From Syntrophaceae bacterium (GTDB lineage: Bacteria; Desulfobacterota; Syntrophorhabdia; Syntrophorhabdales; WCHB1-27): a stretch of DNA of 10,894 nt. The stretch lies in NCBI GenBank assembly GCA_003165115.1, contig PLSJ01000508.1, positions 1 to 10,894 on the forward strand. The letters are read 5' to 3'. The notes beneath the pieces are model-generated. The model did not search any database and was not told where the DNA came from. It saw only the letters and a program-made list of their open reading frames with translations. A program made the position numbers and the translations under genes. Below are positions 1-7,805 of this stretch, one piece after another. Positions within the stretch are counted from its first letter, which is position 1, and every line of letters begins with the position of its first letter.

Positions 1-13
1 TAGGAGGCGTGCG

Positions 14-283
14 TTGAGTGAGGACCTGGTAATACAAATATTCAGAGACTGCTTGAAGACGGCCCTCCTTATCTCGGCCCCCCTGCTCGGCGCGGCCATC
101 GTGGTCGGCCTCACGGTCAGCATATTCCAGGCCGCGACCCAGATACATGAGGCGAGCCTGGCGTTCGTCCCGAAGATACTGGCCATCGTCGTATGTCTCA
201 TCGTCCTGGCGCCGTGGATGTTGCAGGTCCTTGTGGCGTTTACCACCGGGATTATCTCGAATATCCCGGTTTACGTGAGGTAG
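14..283 (+). CDS. fliQ: Flagellar export gate protein FliQ
   Basis: FliQ is a small inner-membrane subunit of the flagellar type III export gate, where several copies pack with FliP and FliR around the export channel. The 89-residue product matches the family length. It has two hydrophobic helices, about residues 13-38 and 50-77, joined by the conserved FliQ loop that reads QAATQIHEASLAFVPKI, which is diagnostic. The start is TTG, chosen because an AGGAGG at 2-7 lies six bases upstream and no better start exists in frame. The TAG at 1-3 may be the end of fliP, the usual upstream neighbour, but this cannot be proved from the window. It is followed directly by fliR in the same operon. Confidence 0.95.
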   Translation: MSEDLVIQIFRDCLKTALLISAPLLGAAIVVGLTVSIFQAATQIHEASLAFVPKILAIVVCLIVLAPWMLQVLVAFTTGIISNIPVYVR

Positions 284-289
284 GTGCTT

Positions 290-1054
290 ATGATCGACAT
301 AAGTCTCGAGGCGCAGAAATTCGTTCTCGTCTTCTTCCGGGTCGTCTCGATGATCTGGTTCCTGCCCCTTTTTGAGTCGACGAGCGTATCAGCCGTCTAC
401 AAGGCGGGCCTGTCCATGCTTATCGCCTTCCTTCTTTTCGAATCGGTGGTTGTGCCGGATTTCGGGGGGGATGCCTTTCTCCTTCTGATCGCGGTAGGGA
501 AGGAGGTCCTTATCGGCCTTTCCATGGGGTTCTTCGTGAGGATACTCTTCTCCGCGGTAAGCGCGGCGGGAGAGGTGGTTTCCATGCAATCGGGGCTTTC
601 CTTCGCCCGTTCGATGGACCCGACGATGATGGCGCAGTCGACGGTCCTCGAACAGTTCCAGGGCCTGCTTGCCGCCATGATCTTCTTGGGGATAGACGGC
701 CATCACGTCCTCTTGAAAAGTGTCGCGAAGAGCCTAAGGGATGTGCCTCCGGGCGCGATCGTGGTAAGACCGGCCCTTTTCGAGTTCGTGATCGACGCCA
801 CGGGAAAAATCTTTGGAGCGAGCCTGAGAATCTGCGCCCCCGTGATAGTGACGCTCTTTCTTATGGAGATCGGGTTAGGCATTCTGGCGCGCCTGATCCC
901 GCAGGTAAACGTCTTCATCGAGGGTTCGTCGATGAAAGTCCTCGTGACGCTCGCCATGCTGGGATGCGCCCTCAACCTGATGGTTCCCGTGATTGCGGGG
1001 CTTTTCAGAGGCCTTGACGGCGACATGCTGAGAATCATCAAGTCCGTAATGTGA
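290..1054 (+). CDS. fliR: Flagellar export gate protein FliR
   Basis: FliR is a multi-pass inner-membrane protein that joins the FliP/FliQ ring in the flagellar export gate. The product is 254 residues, normal for the family, and mostly hydrophobic. Family signatures are visible: a GEVVSMQSGLSFARSMDPT stretch in the first half, and ARLIPQVNVF followed by a hydrophobic C-terminal segment. I chose the ATG at 290 because GAGG at 277-280 sits nine bases upstream. A GTG at 284 in the same frame directly follows the fliQ stop but would be only three bases from that GAGG, so it is the less likely start and would add two residues. It lies between fliQ and flhB in one operon. Confidence 0.95.
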   Translation: MIDISLEAQKFVLVFFRVVSMIWFLPLFESTSVSAVYKAGLSMLIAFLLFESVVVPDFGGDAFLLLIAVGKEVLIGLSMGFFVRILFSAVSAAGEVVSMQSGLSFARSMDPTMMAQSTVLEQFQGLLAAMIFLGIDGHHVLLKSVAKSLRDVPPGAIVVRPALFEFVIDATGKIFGASLRICAPVIVTLFLMEIGLGILARLIPQVNVFIEGSSMKVLVTLAMLGCALNLMVPVIAGLFRGLDGDMLRIIKSVM

Positions 1055-1068
1055 GGAAAAGGTAGGAC

Positions 1069-2133
1069 ATGGCGGATAGCTACCAGGAAAAAACCGAGCA
1101 GCCGACCGAAAAACGGTTCCAGGATGCGCGAAAGAAAGGGCAGGTGGCGCAGTCGCCGGAGCTTGCGTCCTGCTTCGTCATCCTCTTCATGGCCCTCTTC
1201 CTGTATGGCTCCATGTCCAGGGGTTTCGATAAGATGTTCGCTATCTATTCGCGCTACATCAGGAATTCCAATATCGAGATCACCGTGTCGAGTGCGCGGG
1301 ACGTGCTCTCCTTTGCCGCGTATCAATGGCTCGAAATGGTGGTCCCCATCTTTGTCCTGCTCGTTGCCATAGGCGTTTTGTCCTCATTCGTTCAGACGGG
1401 CTTCATGTGGAGCTTCGAAGTGCTCAGCCCGAAGATGGAGACCCTCAACCCCTTCACAGGGGTGAAGAAGCTCGTTTCCGGAAAGTCTTTCTTCGAAGTG
1501 CTCAAAGCGGTCATCAAGATAGGCATCCTCTGCTATATCGTCTATTCGCTGATCATGAAAGACCTGCCTGTCATCCTCTCCCTCGGGACACAGGACCCGG
1601 TGTCGATAGTCGGCTACATCGGGCGGACGTCCTTCGGTCTGGCGACCAAGCTCGGCATCATCTTCCTCTTTGTCGCGGGTCTCGATTATATGAAGCAGAG
1701 GTGGCAGCAGAAGAAGGACCTCATGATGACGCACCAGGAGATCAGGGAGGAATTCAAGGAGAGGGAGGGCAGCCCGCTCGTGAAATCGAGGATGCGCAGC
1801 CTTCAGAGGGAGATGGCGCGGAGAAGGATGATAGAGGACGTGAAGAAGGCCGAGGTGGTGGTGACGAACCCGACGACATACGCCGTGGCGATCATGTACG
1901 TCGCAAAAGAGATGCCCGCCCCCAGGATCGTTGCCAAGGGGGGAGGGTTTGTCGCGGAGCAGATAAAGAAGACGGCCAGGCTGCATGGCGTCACGATCAT
2001 CGAGAACAAGCCCGTTGCGCGGGCGCTCTTCTTTGCCGTAAAGATAGGGGATTACATCCCTGAAACATTCTATGTCATCGTCGCGGAGCTTCTCGCCCAG
2101 GTATACAAGCAAAGGAACAAGGTGATCCTCTAA
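1069..2133 (+). CDS. flhB: Flagellar export switch protein FlhB
   Basis: FlhB is the inner-membrane protein that switches the flagellar export apparatus from rod/hook to filament substrates, normally after self-cleavage of its cytoplasmic domain. The 354-residue product has the typical N-terminus (EKTEQPTEKRFQDARKKGQVA), about four membrane segments (near residues 34-50, 88-110, 138-160 and 185-207), a charged linker around 210-260 and a C-terminal FlhB domain. The cleavage site is Asn267-Pro268-Thr269, but residue 270 is Thr where most homologues have His (NPTH). The Asn-Pro pair is intact, so cleavage is still plausible. The stop codon overlaps the flhA start by one base (TAATG), implying translational coupling. 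Confidence 0.97.
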   Translation: MADSYQEKTEQPTEKRFQDARKKGQVAQSPELASCFVILFMALFLYGSMSRGFDKMFAIYSRYIRNSNIEITVSSARDVLSFAAYQWLEMVVPIFVLLVAIGVLSSFVQTGFMWSFEVLSPKMETLNPFTGVKKLVSGKSFFEVLKAVIKIGILCYIVYSLIMKDLPVILSLGTQDPVSIVGYIGRTSFGLATKLGIIFLFVAGLDYMKQRWQQKKDLMMTHQEIREEFKEREGSPLVKSRMRSLQREMARRRMIEDVKKAEVVVTNPTTYAVAIMYVAKEMPAPRIVAKGGGFVAEQIKKTARLHGVTIIENKPVARALFFAVKIGDYIPETFYVIVAELLAQVYKQRNKVIL

Positions 2134-4193
2134 TGGAAAAGATCGCGAACCAGATAAGGGATAAGGGCGACGTCATCATCGCCTTCAGCGTTGTCTTCGT
2201 CATACTTATCATGCTCATCCCGCTCAACGCCTTCCTCGCGGATATGTTCCTGACGGTGAGCATCTCGGTCTCCCTGCTGATCCTCTTTATAGGGATGTAT
2301 ATACGGAGGCCCCTCGACTTCTCGGTGTTTCCCTCGGTGCTCCTGATAACGACGCTCTTCAGGCTCTCCCTGAACATCGCGTCCACGAGGCTGATACTCC
2401 TCCACGGCGACGAGGGACCACAGGCCGCGGGGAAGCTGATCAAGGCGTTCGGCACGTTCATCGTGGGGGGAAATTATGTAGTCGGCTGCGTCGTCTTCCT
2501 CATCCTCATCATCATAAATTTCGTCGTTATCACGAAAGGCGCGGGAAGGGTCGCGGAGGTCGCCGCGCGGTTCACCCTCGACGCGATGCCGGGTAAGCAG
2601 ATGAGCATAGACGCGGACCTGAACGCGGGGCTCATCGACGATGTCACCGCGAGAAAAAGAAGACAGAACGTCGAGATCGAGGCGGACTTTTACGGCGCCA
2701 TGGACGGTGCGAGCAAGTTCGTCAGGGGAGACGCCATAGCCGGCATCATCATCGTGTTCGTCAATATACTGGGTGGCTTCGCCATAGGGGTGCTGCAGAA
2801 AGGCATGGCCGTGACGGAAGCCCTGGCGGTCTATACCATCCTGACGATAGGGGAAGGCCTGGTAAGCCAGATACCGGCGCTGCTCACTTCGACGGCGGCA
2901 GGCATCATCGTCACCAGGGCCGCCAGCGAGTCGAACCTGGGCCGGGATGTGGTCGCCCAGATCTTTACGCAGCCGAAAGCGATCCTGCTTGCCTCCGTCA
3001 TCATACTCGCCATAGGCATCGTGCCGGGCATGCCGCTTATGCCTTTTATGGCGCTGTCGAGCATGACCTTTGCCGTCAGCTACGTCATCAACAAGGCGAA
3101 GAAAGAGGAGGAAGAGGCGCTGCCCCAGGAGTTGCCGGTGGTGGAAAAGGAGAAAGAAGAGACGGTCCAGCCGATCGAAGTCCTGGAGCTGGAGATCGGC
3201 TACGCGCTCATCCCCATCGTCGATGCCGACCAGGGCGGAGAGCTGCTGGATAAGATAAGGGCCATAAGAAAACAGATGGCCATGGAGCTGGGCATCGTCG
3301 TTCCCCCTATGAAACTGAAGGATAACCTCCAGCTAAAGGCAGGCGAGTACGTGATCCAGTTGAAAGGGATAGAAGTGGGAAGGGGTGACCTTCTCCTTGG
3401 CCACGTCCTTGCGATGAGCCCCGAGGGCAACGAGAAAGTGGTGGACGGCATACCGACGCGCGAGCCCGTCTTCAGCCTCGAAGCATACTGGGTCAAGGAG
3501 AAAGACCGTGACAAATGCATCGCGGACGGTTTCACCATAGTGGACCACCCGACTATCATTGCTACCCATCTTACGGAGATCGTAAGGAACAACGCCCACG
3601 AGCTGATGACGCGGCGCGAGACGCAGAAGTTGATAGAATCGATCTCAACAAGCCACCAGAAGGTCATGGAGGAGATTACCCAGAGTCAGGTCAGCATGGG
3701 CGTTATTCAGAAGGTGCTCCAAAACCTCCTGAGGGAACAGGTATCGATCAGGGACCTAGTGACGATCTTAGAGGCGATCGCCGACTCCTGCGGCACCATA
3801 AAGGACCCGGACATTATCACCGAATATGTGCGGCAAAAGATGGCGCGCAGTATTTTGAAGCCCTACCTCGTCGACGGCGTGCTCAATATAGTGCTCCTTG
3901 AGAAATCACTTGAGGAAAAGGTGATCGCCGGTCTCCAAAGCTCGGAGCAGGGCGGCTTTCTTGCGTTCGACCTCAATTTCGGCCAGAAACTCGTCGAAAA
4001 GATCGGTGAGGAGGCAAGGAAGGTAATGCTGAAGAGCCTCCAGCCTATCCTGCTGGTGCATCCGATCATAAGGGGGAAGCTGAGAAAGTTCCTCGAAAGG
4101 CATTTACAAGGCATCGCCGTCATCTCTCACAACGAGATCCCTCCACATATAAAGATACAATCCGTGGGGATCGTAAAGATGAACGAGCAGTAG
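2133..4193 (+). CDS. flhA: Flagellar export component FlhA
   Basis: FlhA forms the ring whose cytoplasmic domains dock chaperone-substrate complexes and which contributes to proton-driven flagellar export. The 686-residue product has the expected architecture: a membrane domain with about eight helices over residues 14-320, an acidic/basic linker around 321-350, and a large cytoplasmic domain to the end. The FHIPEP family signature lies at about residues 136-160 (GAGRVAEVAARFTLDAMPGK, then QMSID). The conserved Asp-containing block FYGAMDGASKFVRGDAIAG is at 187-205, with Asp191 and Asp200 spaced like the functionally important pair in enteric FlhA. It starts at the ATG overlapping the flhB stop. 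Downstream, flhG follows after 29 bp, where flhF would normally be. Confidence 0.97.
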   Translation: MEKIANQIRDKGDVIIAFSVVFVILIMLIPLNAFLADMFLTVSISVSLLILFIGMYIRRPLDFSVFPSVLLITTLFRLSLNIASTRLILLHGDEGPQAAGKLIKAFGTFIVGGNYVVGCVVFLILIIINFVVITKGAGRVAEVAARFTLDAMPGKQMSIDADLNAGLIDDVTARKRRQNVEIEADFYGAMDGASKFVRGDAIAGIIIVFVNILGGFAIGVLQKGMAVTEALAVYTILTIGEGLVSQIPALLTSTAAGIIVTRAASESNLGRDVVAQIFTQPKAILLASVIILAIGIVPGMPLMPFMALSSMTFAVSYVINKAKKEEEEALPQELPVVEKEKEETVQPIEVLELEIGYALIPIVDADQGGELLDKIRAIRKQMAMELGIVVPPMKLKDNLQLKAGEYVIQLKGIEVGRGDLLLGHVLAMSPEGNEKVVDGIPTREPVFSLEAYWVKEKDRDKCIADGFTIVDHPTIIATHLTEIVRNNAHELMTRRETQKLIESISTSHQKVMEEITQSQVSMGVIQKVLQNLLREQVSIRDLVTILEAIADSCGTIKDPDIITEYVRQKMARSILKPYLVDGVLNIVLLEKSLEEKVIAGLQSSEQGGFLAFDLNFGQKLVEKIGEEARKVMLKSLQPILLVHPIIRGKLRKFLERHLQGIAVISHNEIPPHIKIQSVGIVKMNEQ

Positions 4194-4222
4194 TCCTATC
4201 ACATGGAGATTGAGGTGCAAGC

Positions 4223-4993
4223 GTGAACCAATCACTGTCCGAGGCAAGCAGCATGATCAGGAAAAGAAGAACCATTTCCATCACCAGCGGCAAAGGCGGC
4301 GTGGGAAAGTCTTCCATCGTCTCCAATATGGCGTACATGCTGAGCAGCATGGGTCAGCTTACCTACATTTTTGACGCCGACCTCTCCCTCGGCAACATCG
4401 ACGTCATGTTCGGCATGGTGCCCAAATTCAATGTGAGGGACCTGATAGAGGGAAAGAAACATATCACCGACATAGTTGCCGAAGGGCCGTTCGGCATAAA
4501 GATCATTCCCGCCACCTCGGGCGTGGCCGAGCTTTCCCATCTGAGCATGGAAGAAAGGCAGATACTCGTCTCTTCTTTCAGGGAATTGCCGGATTACGAC
4601 TTCCTTATCGTGGACACCTCGGCCGGCCTGTCGTCGAACGTCGTCTATTTTAACGCCATAAGTGACGATATCTTCATTGTGGTCACCCCGGACCCGGCGA
4701 GCCTCACCGATTCGTACGCCGTAATAAAGGCGCTGCGGGGCAAGACCGGACAGAAGAACTTCAACATCATCATGAACCTCGTGAAAGACGAAAACGAGGC
4801 CCTGGAGATGTTCAGGAAGATACTTACCGTGGCGGACAAATTCCTCGACGTCTACCTGGATTTCTTCGGCTATATCCCCGCGGATGGCAACATCAGCGCG
4901 GCCACGAAGAGGCAGAAGCTCTGGGCCGAGCATTTTCCCCGTACATCCGCGACAGCGGCGCTCGCCAGAATATGCGACAGATTGGTAATGTGA
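4223..4993 (+). CDS. flhG: MinD-like flagellar number regulator FlhG
   Basis: FlhG (also FleN/YlxH) is a P-loop ATPase of the MinD/ParA family that limits flagellar number or placement, usually by acting on the SRP-like GTPase FlhF. The product is 256 residues. The deviant Walker A motif KGGVGKS is at 24-30, the switch I-like DADLSLGNID at 51-60, and the Walker B/switch II VDTSAG at 130-135. The C-terminal tail (from about 232) could form the usual amphipathic membrane helix. It starts at GTG, with GAGGT at 4212-4216 six bases upstream. The N-terminal DQAxxLR motif that activates FlhF is not recognisable; residues 6-12 read SEASSMI. The stop overlaps the fliA ATG (TGATG). A generic MinD/ParA ATPase is the alternative, but the flagellar context favours FlhG. 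Confidence 0.9.
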   Translation: MNQSLSEASSMIRKRRTISITSGKGGVGKSSIVSNMAYMLSSMGQLTYIFDADLSLGNIDVMFGMVPKFNVRDLIEGKKHITDIVAEGPFGIKIIPATSGVAELSHLSMEERQILVSSFRELPDYDFLIVDTSAGLSSNVVYFNAISDDIFIVVTPDPASLTDSYAVIKALRGKTGQKNFNIIMNLVKDENEALEMFRKILTVADKFLDVYLDFFGYIPADGNISAATKRQKLWAEHFPRTSATAALARICDRLVM

Positions 4994-5730
4994 TGCTAAA
5001 CAAAGCCTATACAAAAATAGATAAAGATCAGCGCGAAAAGGTCATCGAGGAATTCCTTCCGGTTATCAAGCACCTCGCATACAAGATGTCGAGGGGCTTC
5101 GAGAGCGATAACCTCACGGACGACCTTATCTCGGCCGGTATAATCGGCCTCCTGGAGGTCATGGAAAAATATGACGCCAACAGGGGGGCGAAGCTCAATA
5201 CCTTCGCTTACTTACGGATACGGGGGGCGATGATAGACGAGCTGAGGTCGAGAGACTGGTTCCCCCGGAGCGCGAGGGCCAAGGCGAAGCGGATCCAGGA
5301 AGTGACCAGAAAGCTCGAACATGAGCTGGGCAGGTACCCGGAAGAGGAAGAAGTGGCCAAAGCGCTTAATATGAAACTCGATGACTACCTTACCATGCTG
5401 AGAAGCTGCGGCAACCTTTCCATCGTCAGCATCGAAGACGTGAGCGACGCCGTGGGCGAAAGCAGGGAGCGGGTCATCGATTACGTGCTCGATGACAACG
5501 ATAGTCCGGAGAAGTATGCCGAGTTCTTCGAGCTGGAAAGGATACTCGCCTCGGAGCTCCAGAAGCTGCCGGAAAGACAAAGGCTGGTCCTCTCACTCTA
5601 TTATCATGAGGATATGAACATGAAGGAGATAGCCAAGGCCCTCGGCGTCACGGAGGCGCGCGTCTGCCAGATACACAGCCAAGCGATACTCAACCTGAGG
5701 CCGGCGATGAAGAAGCACTTCGAGGGGTAG
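4993..5730 (+). CDS. fliA: RNA polymerase sigma factor FliA (sigma-28)
   Basis: FliA directs RNA polymerase to late flagellar genes such as flagellin, motor and chemotaxis genes once the hook is complete. The product is 245 residues, normal for sigma-28. Region 2 spans about residues 20-90, with DLISAGIIGLLEVMEKYD and the promoter-melting block NTFAYLRIRGAMIDELR then DWFPRSAR. Region 3 covers about 95-150 (ELGRYPEEEEVAKAL). Region 4 covers about 180-240, with a helix-turn-helix near 209-231 (KEIAKALGVTEARVCQIHSQ). I chose the ATG at 4993 because it overlaps the flhG stop as TGATG, indicating coupling; the in-frame ATG at 4972 lies inside flhG and would add seven residues not typical of the family. 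It is the last gene of the flagellar run. Confidence 0.95.
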   Translation: MLNKAYTKIDKDQREKVIEEFLPVIKHLAYKMSRGFESDNLTDDLISAGIIGLLEVMEKYDANRGAKLNTFAYLRIRGAMIDELRSRDWFPRSARAKAKRIQEVTRKLEHELGRYPEEEEVAKALNMKLDDYLTMLRSCGNLSIVSIEDVSDAVGESRERVIDYVLDDNDSPEKYAEFFELERILASELQKLPERQRLVLSLYYHEDMNMKEIAKALGVTEARVCQIHSQAILNLRPAMKKHFEG

Positions 5731-5752
5731 GGCGGCCGGGCGCTTTACCCTC
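5722..5752. terminator. Possible bidirectional hairpin between convergent genes
   Basis: An imperfect inverted repeat joins the end of fliA (GAGGGGTA, 5722-5729) to the end of the opposing dehydrogenase gene (TACCCTC, 5746-5752), with one bulged base and a 16-base GC-rich loop. It covers both stop codons. There is no good T-run on either side, so it would be a weak terminator at best; it is listed because the two genes converge with only 14 bp between them. Confidence 0.22.
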
Positions 5753-6503
5753 TCCCGATGAAGGGCATCTTGGTCGCCATGATCGTCATGAATTGCACGT
5801 TCGCATCCAAGGGCAGACTTGCCATGTACACGACGGCACTCGCCACATGCTCGACGTCTATGGTCGGCTCCGCCGCGACGCCCCCGTGGGCCTGCGGCAT
5901 GCCCGATTGCATCGGTGCCGTCAGCTCCGTCGCCGCGTTGCCGATGTCGATTTGGCCGCAGGCAATATCGTAATTGCGCCCATCGAGCGCCGTGGACCTG
6001 GTGAGGCCCGTTATCGCGTGCTTGGTGGCGGTATAAGGCGCGGAGTTGGGTCGTGGGACGTGCGCCGAGATGGAACCGTTGTTGATGATGCGCCCACCCA
6101 GAGGGGTTTGATTCTTCATCAGCTTGAAGGCTTCCTGCGTGCACAGAAAGAAGCCGGTCAGGTTGGTGTCGACGACGCTTTGCCATTGCTCGTAGGTGAG
6201 GTCTTCCAGGGGGATGGGCGGCGCGAAGATTCCCGCGTTGTTGAACAAGAGGTCGAGCCGGCCGAAGGTGTCGCGGGTCTTGCAGAACAGGGCGCGCACC
6301 GCCGCGGGGTCGCGCACGTCCGTCGGCGCCGCCAGGGCTTGCGACGCAAGCGGCCCGGCTTCCGTCACGGCCCTCTCCAACGGTTCCACGCGCCGTCCGG
6401 CCAGGACGACGCAATAGCCCTCCCGCAACAAGGCGAGGGCGGTGCATTTGCCAATGCCGGTTCCCGCTCCCGTGACGATCGCGACTTTCCTGAATTCATT
6501 CAT
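5745..6503 (-). CDS. Short-chain dehydrogenase/reductase (SDR family)
   Basis: This is a classical NAD(P)-dependent oxidoreductase with a Rossmann fold, probably cytoplasmic; the substrate cannot be told from sequence. The 252-residue product has the cofactor motif TGAGTGIG (11-18), NNAG (88-91), the active-site Asn114, Ser144, Tyr157 and Lys161 (YTATK), with the usual 13-residue Ser-Tyr spacing. An Arg-Arg pair at 37-38 after the second beta strand (LAGRR) suggests NADPH preference. I chose the ATG at 6503 because AGGAGG lies nine bases upstream on the minus strand; a longer reading from 6548 has no such support. It opposes fliA. Gln codon use differs sharply from its neighbours: by hand count 7 of 9 are CAA, against 2 of 16 in flhB, which suggests horizontal acquisition. 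I saw no convincing promoter in the 118 bp upstream. Confidence 0.9.
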   Translation of the reverse strand: MNEFRKVAIVTGAGTGIGKCTALALLREGYCVVLAGRRVEPLERAVTEAGPLASQALAAPTDVRDPAAVRALFCKTRDTFGRLDLLFNNAGIFAPPIPLEDLTYEQWQSVVDTNLTGFFLCTQEAFKLMKNQTPLGGRIINNGSISAHVPRPNSAPYTATKHAITGLTRSTALDGRNYDIACGQIDIGNAATELTAPMQSGMPQAHGGVAAEPTIDVEHVASAVVYMASLPLDANVQFMTIMATKMPFIGRG

Positions 6504-6621
6504 TTGTCTGGTTCCTCCTTCTCTTCGGACCATCCGTGACCGGGACAAGATGTATACCCGTTCCGCTCGCGGGCGTGACTTACGGCCGCCCGGCCAGGCC
6601 GCGGTAGCCGGAAGTCCCGCG

Positions 6622-7689
6622 TCACCGCTCCTGCGTCTGTTTGCGCATCTGGTCGCTCAAAAGCTGCTGCAGGTTGGTCAAAGACTGCGTATTCGCCGCT
6701 CCCTCGATCGTCTTGACCGCGACGTCCTCTATCTTTTGGTACGCCTTTTCTAACTGCGCCGAGAGTCTGGCGATCTGCTCGTGCTGGTCCTTGACCGTCT
6801 TGTCGAGCGCCTCGACGCGGGTTTGCAATACGTTTCGCTCACCCTCAAACTCTTTTCTCAGCAGGTCCTCACGTCCTTGTGCACTCAGTGCGAGCCGTTC
6901 GGTCGTTTCTTTTATCGCTTTCGCAATTGCAGATTGCAGCTCATCAGGGAAGATGGCCGCCCGTTTCCGCAGGTCGTGTAATTCAGCCTCATTTTCCGCG
7001 ACGGCTTTTTCTCTGGCCGCCAGCTCTTCCTCGGCTTGCGCGCGGCTCGAAGCGATCTCTTTTTCGAGGCGCGCCTTCTGGTCCTCCAGCGCCTCTATCG
7101 CCAGCTTCCTGTCCCGCTTGAAGCCATAATCGAATTCTTCGCGCTCACGATCACGCCGTTTCTTCTCGGCCGCGTCCCATTCCTTGGCGCCCGCTTCCCG
7201 TGCCTGTTTCTCCTCTGCCCACCGGAGCCGGGTGCTCTCGATCTCATCCCTCAGCTGCGCCTTGTCGGACGCCATTTTCGATTCAAACTCCTGTTGCTTT
7301 GCGTTTTGTGCCTCGATGAGCGCCGCGAGAGAGAGGGCGCTTTTTTCGATGCCGTAGAACTCTTCCAACTCCTTCTCCTTGAACCGGACTGCTTCCTCTA
7401 TCTTTCTGAACTTGGACACCTCGTCGTCCAGTTTGTCGGAGATCTGGGAGAGCGTCTTTCCGATCTCCAGTTTGAGGTTGGCGATATCCCGTGACGCCCC
7501 GTCGGACGAGAGCGCGAGAGCGACCTGAACCGCCTCTTGCTGTTTCTTCTCTTCCATCTTCTTCTCGGGTTTCAGCTCGGTCATATCCTTTTCCTGCAGT
7601 TGCTTCAGCACGATTTGATAGGCATCGAGCATTTCCTGCTTCGTGCTTGTCATGGATAATTTCTTCGGGTCCGGTTTTTTCGCATCCAT
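6622..7689 (-). CDS. Conserved long coiled-coil protein, function unknown
   Basis: The roughly 355-residue product has no signal peptide or membrane segment and is very rich in Glu, Lys, Ala, Arg and Gln. Almost all of it reads as helical, with long heptad-like coiled-coil stretches near residues 84-112, 130-245 and 280-325. The breaks are a short non-helical point near FYGIEKS (about 112-118), a motif [10 protein letters not shown] (about 185-194) and AAIFPDELQ (about 245-253). The C-terminus ends in a polar Gln-rich tail. I recognise the overall pattern (an N-terminal [10 protein letters not shown], then a [10 protein letters not shown] stretch) as a conserved hypothetical family of anaerobic bacteria, from memory only. 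A structural or scaffold role is possible but inferred. GAGGTG upstream best suits the second of two adjacent ATGs (7689 rather than 7692). A sigma-70-like promoter lies upstream. Confidence 0.85.
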   Translation of the reverse strand: MDAKKPDPKKLSMTSTKQEMLDAYQIVLKQLQEKDMTELKPEKKMEEKKQQEAVQVALALSSDGASRDIANLKLEIGKTLSQISDKLDDEVSKFRKIEEAVRFKEKELEEFYGIEKSALSLAALIEAQNAKQQEFESKMASDKAQLRDEIESTRLRWAEEKQAREAGAKEWDAAEKKRRDREREEFDYGFKRDRKLAIEALEDQKARLEKEIASSRAQAEEELAAREKAVAENEAELHDLRKRAAIFPDELQSAIAKAIKETTERLALSAQGREDLLRKEFEGERNVLQTRVEALDKTVKDQHEQIARLSAQLEKAYQKIEDVAVKTIEGAANTQSLTNLQQLLSDQMRKQTQER

Positions 7690-7747
7690 CATGCACCTCT
7701 CTCGTTCGGTTGTGGGCTATCCTGTGATTCCTGCGTGGATGAAGCCT

Positions 7748-7777
7748 ATTTTAGTATGAAGCCCCGGCGGAAGGCAA
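7748..7777 (-). promoter_or_regulatory. Probable sigma-70 promoter of the coiled-coil gene
   Basis: On the minus strand, TTGCCT (7777-7772) and TAAAAT (7753-7748) are separated by 18 bases. The -10 matches the consensus at 5 of 6 positions and the -35 at 4 of 6. It lies in the 113-bp gap between the DUF1634 gene and the coiled-coil gene, giving a leader of about 50 nt. This supports separate transcription of the coiled-coil gene. Confidence 0.4.
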
Positions 7778-7805
7778 TACTTGGTTGAAGCGGTCCCCCT
7801 TAGGC

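Noticed and set aside
4232..5014. Antisense open frame of about 260 codons opposite flhG
   Set aside because: It mirrors the MinD-like gene, has a His/Arg/Gly-biased composition and shows no family features.
1..5730. The operon as a virulence-type (injectisome) export system
   Set aside because: The neighbouring flhG and fliA and the full-length FlhA/FlhB signatures mark it as the flagellar system.
5593..6447. Second minus-strand frame across the dehydrogenase and the end of fliA
   Set aside because: It overlaps the dehydrogenase in another frame and has an Arg/Pro/Ala-biased composition without motifs; the dehydrogenase frame has a full catalytic set and a ribosome binding site.
6504..6621. 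TATACA on the minus strand as the -10 of a dehydrogenase promoter
   Set aside because: No acceptable -35 lies 16-18 bases upstream; the evidence is too weak to list.
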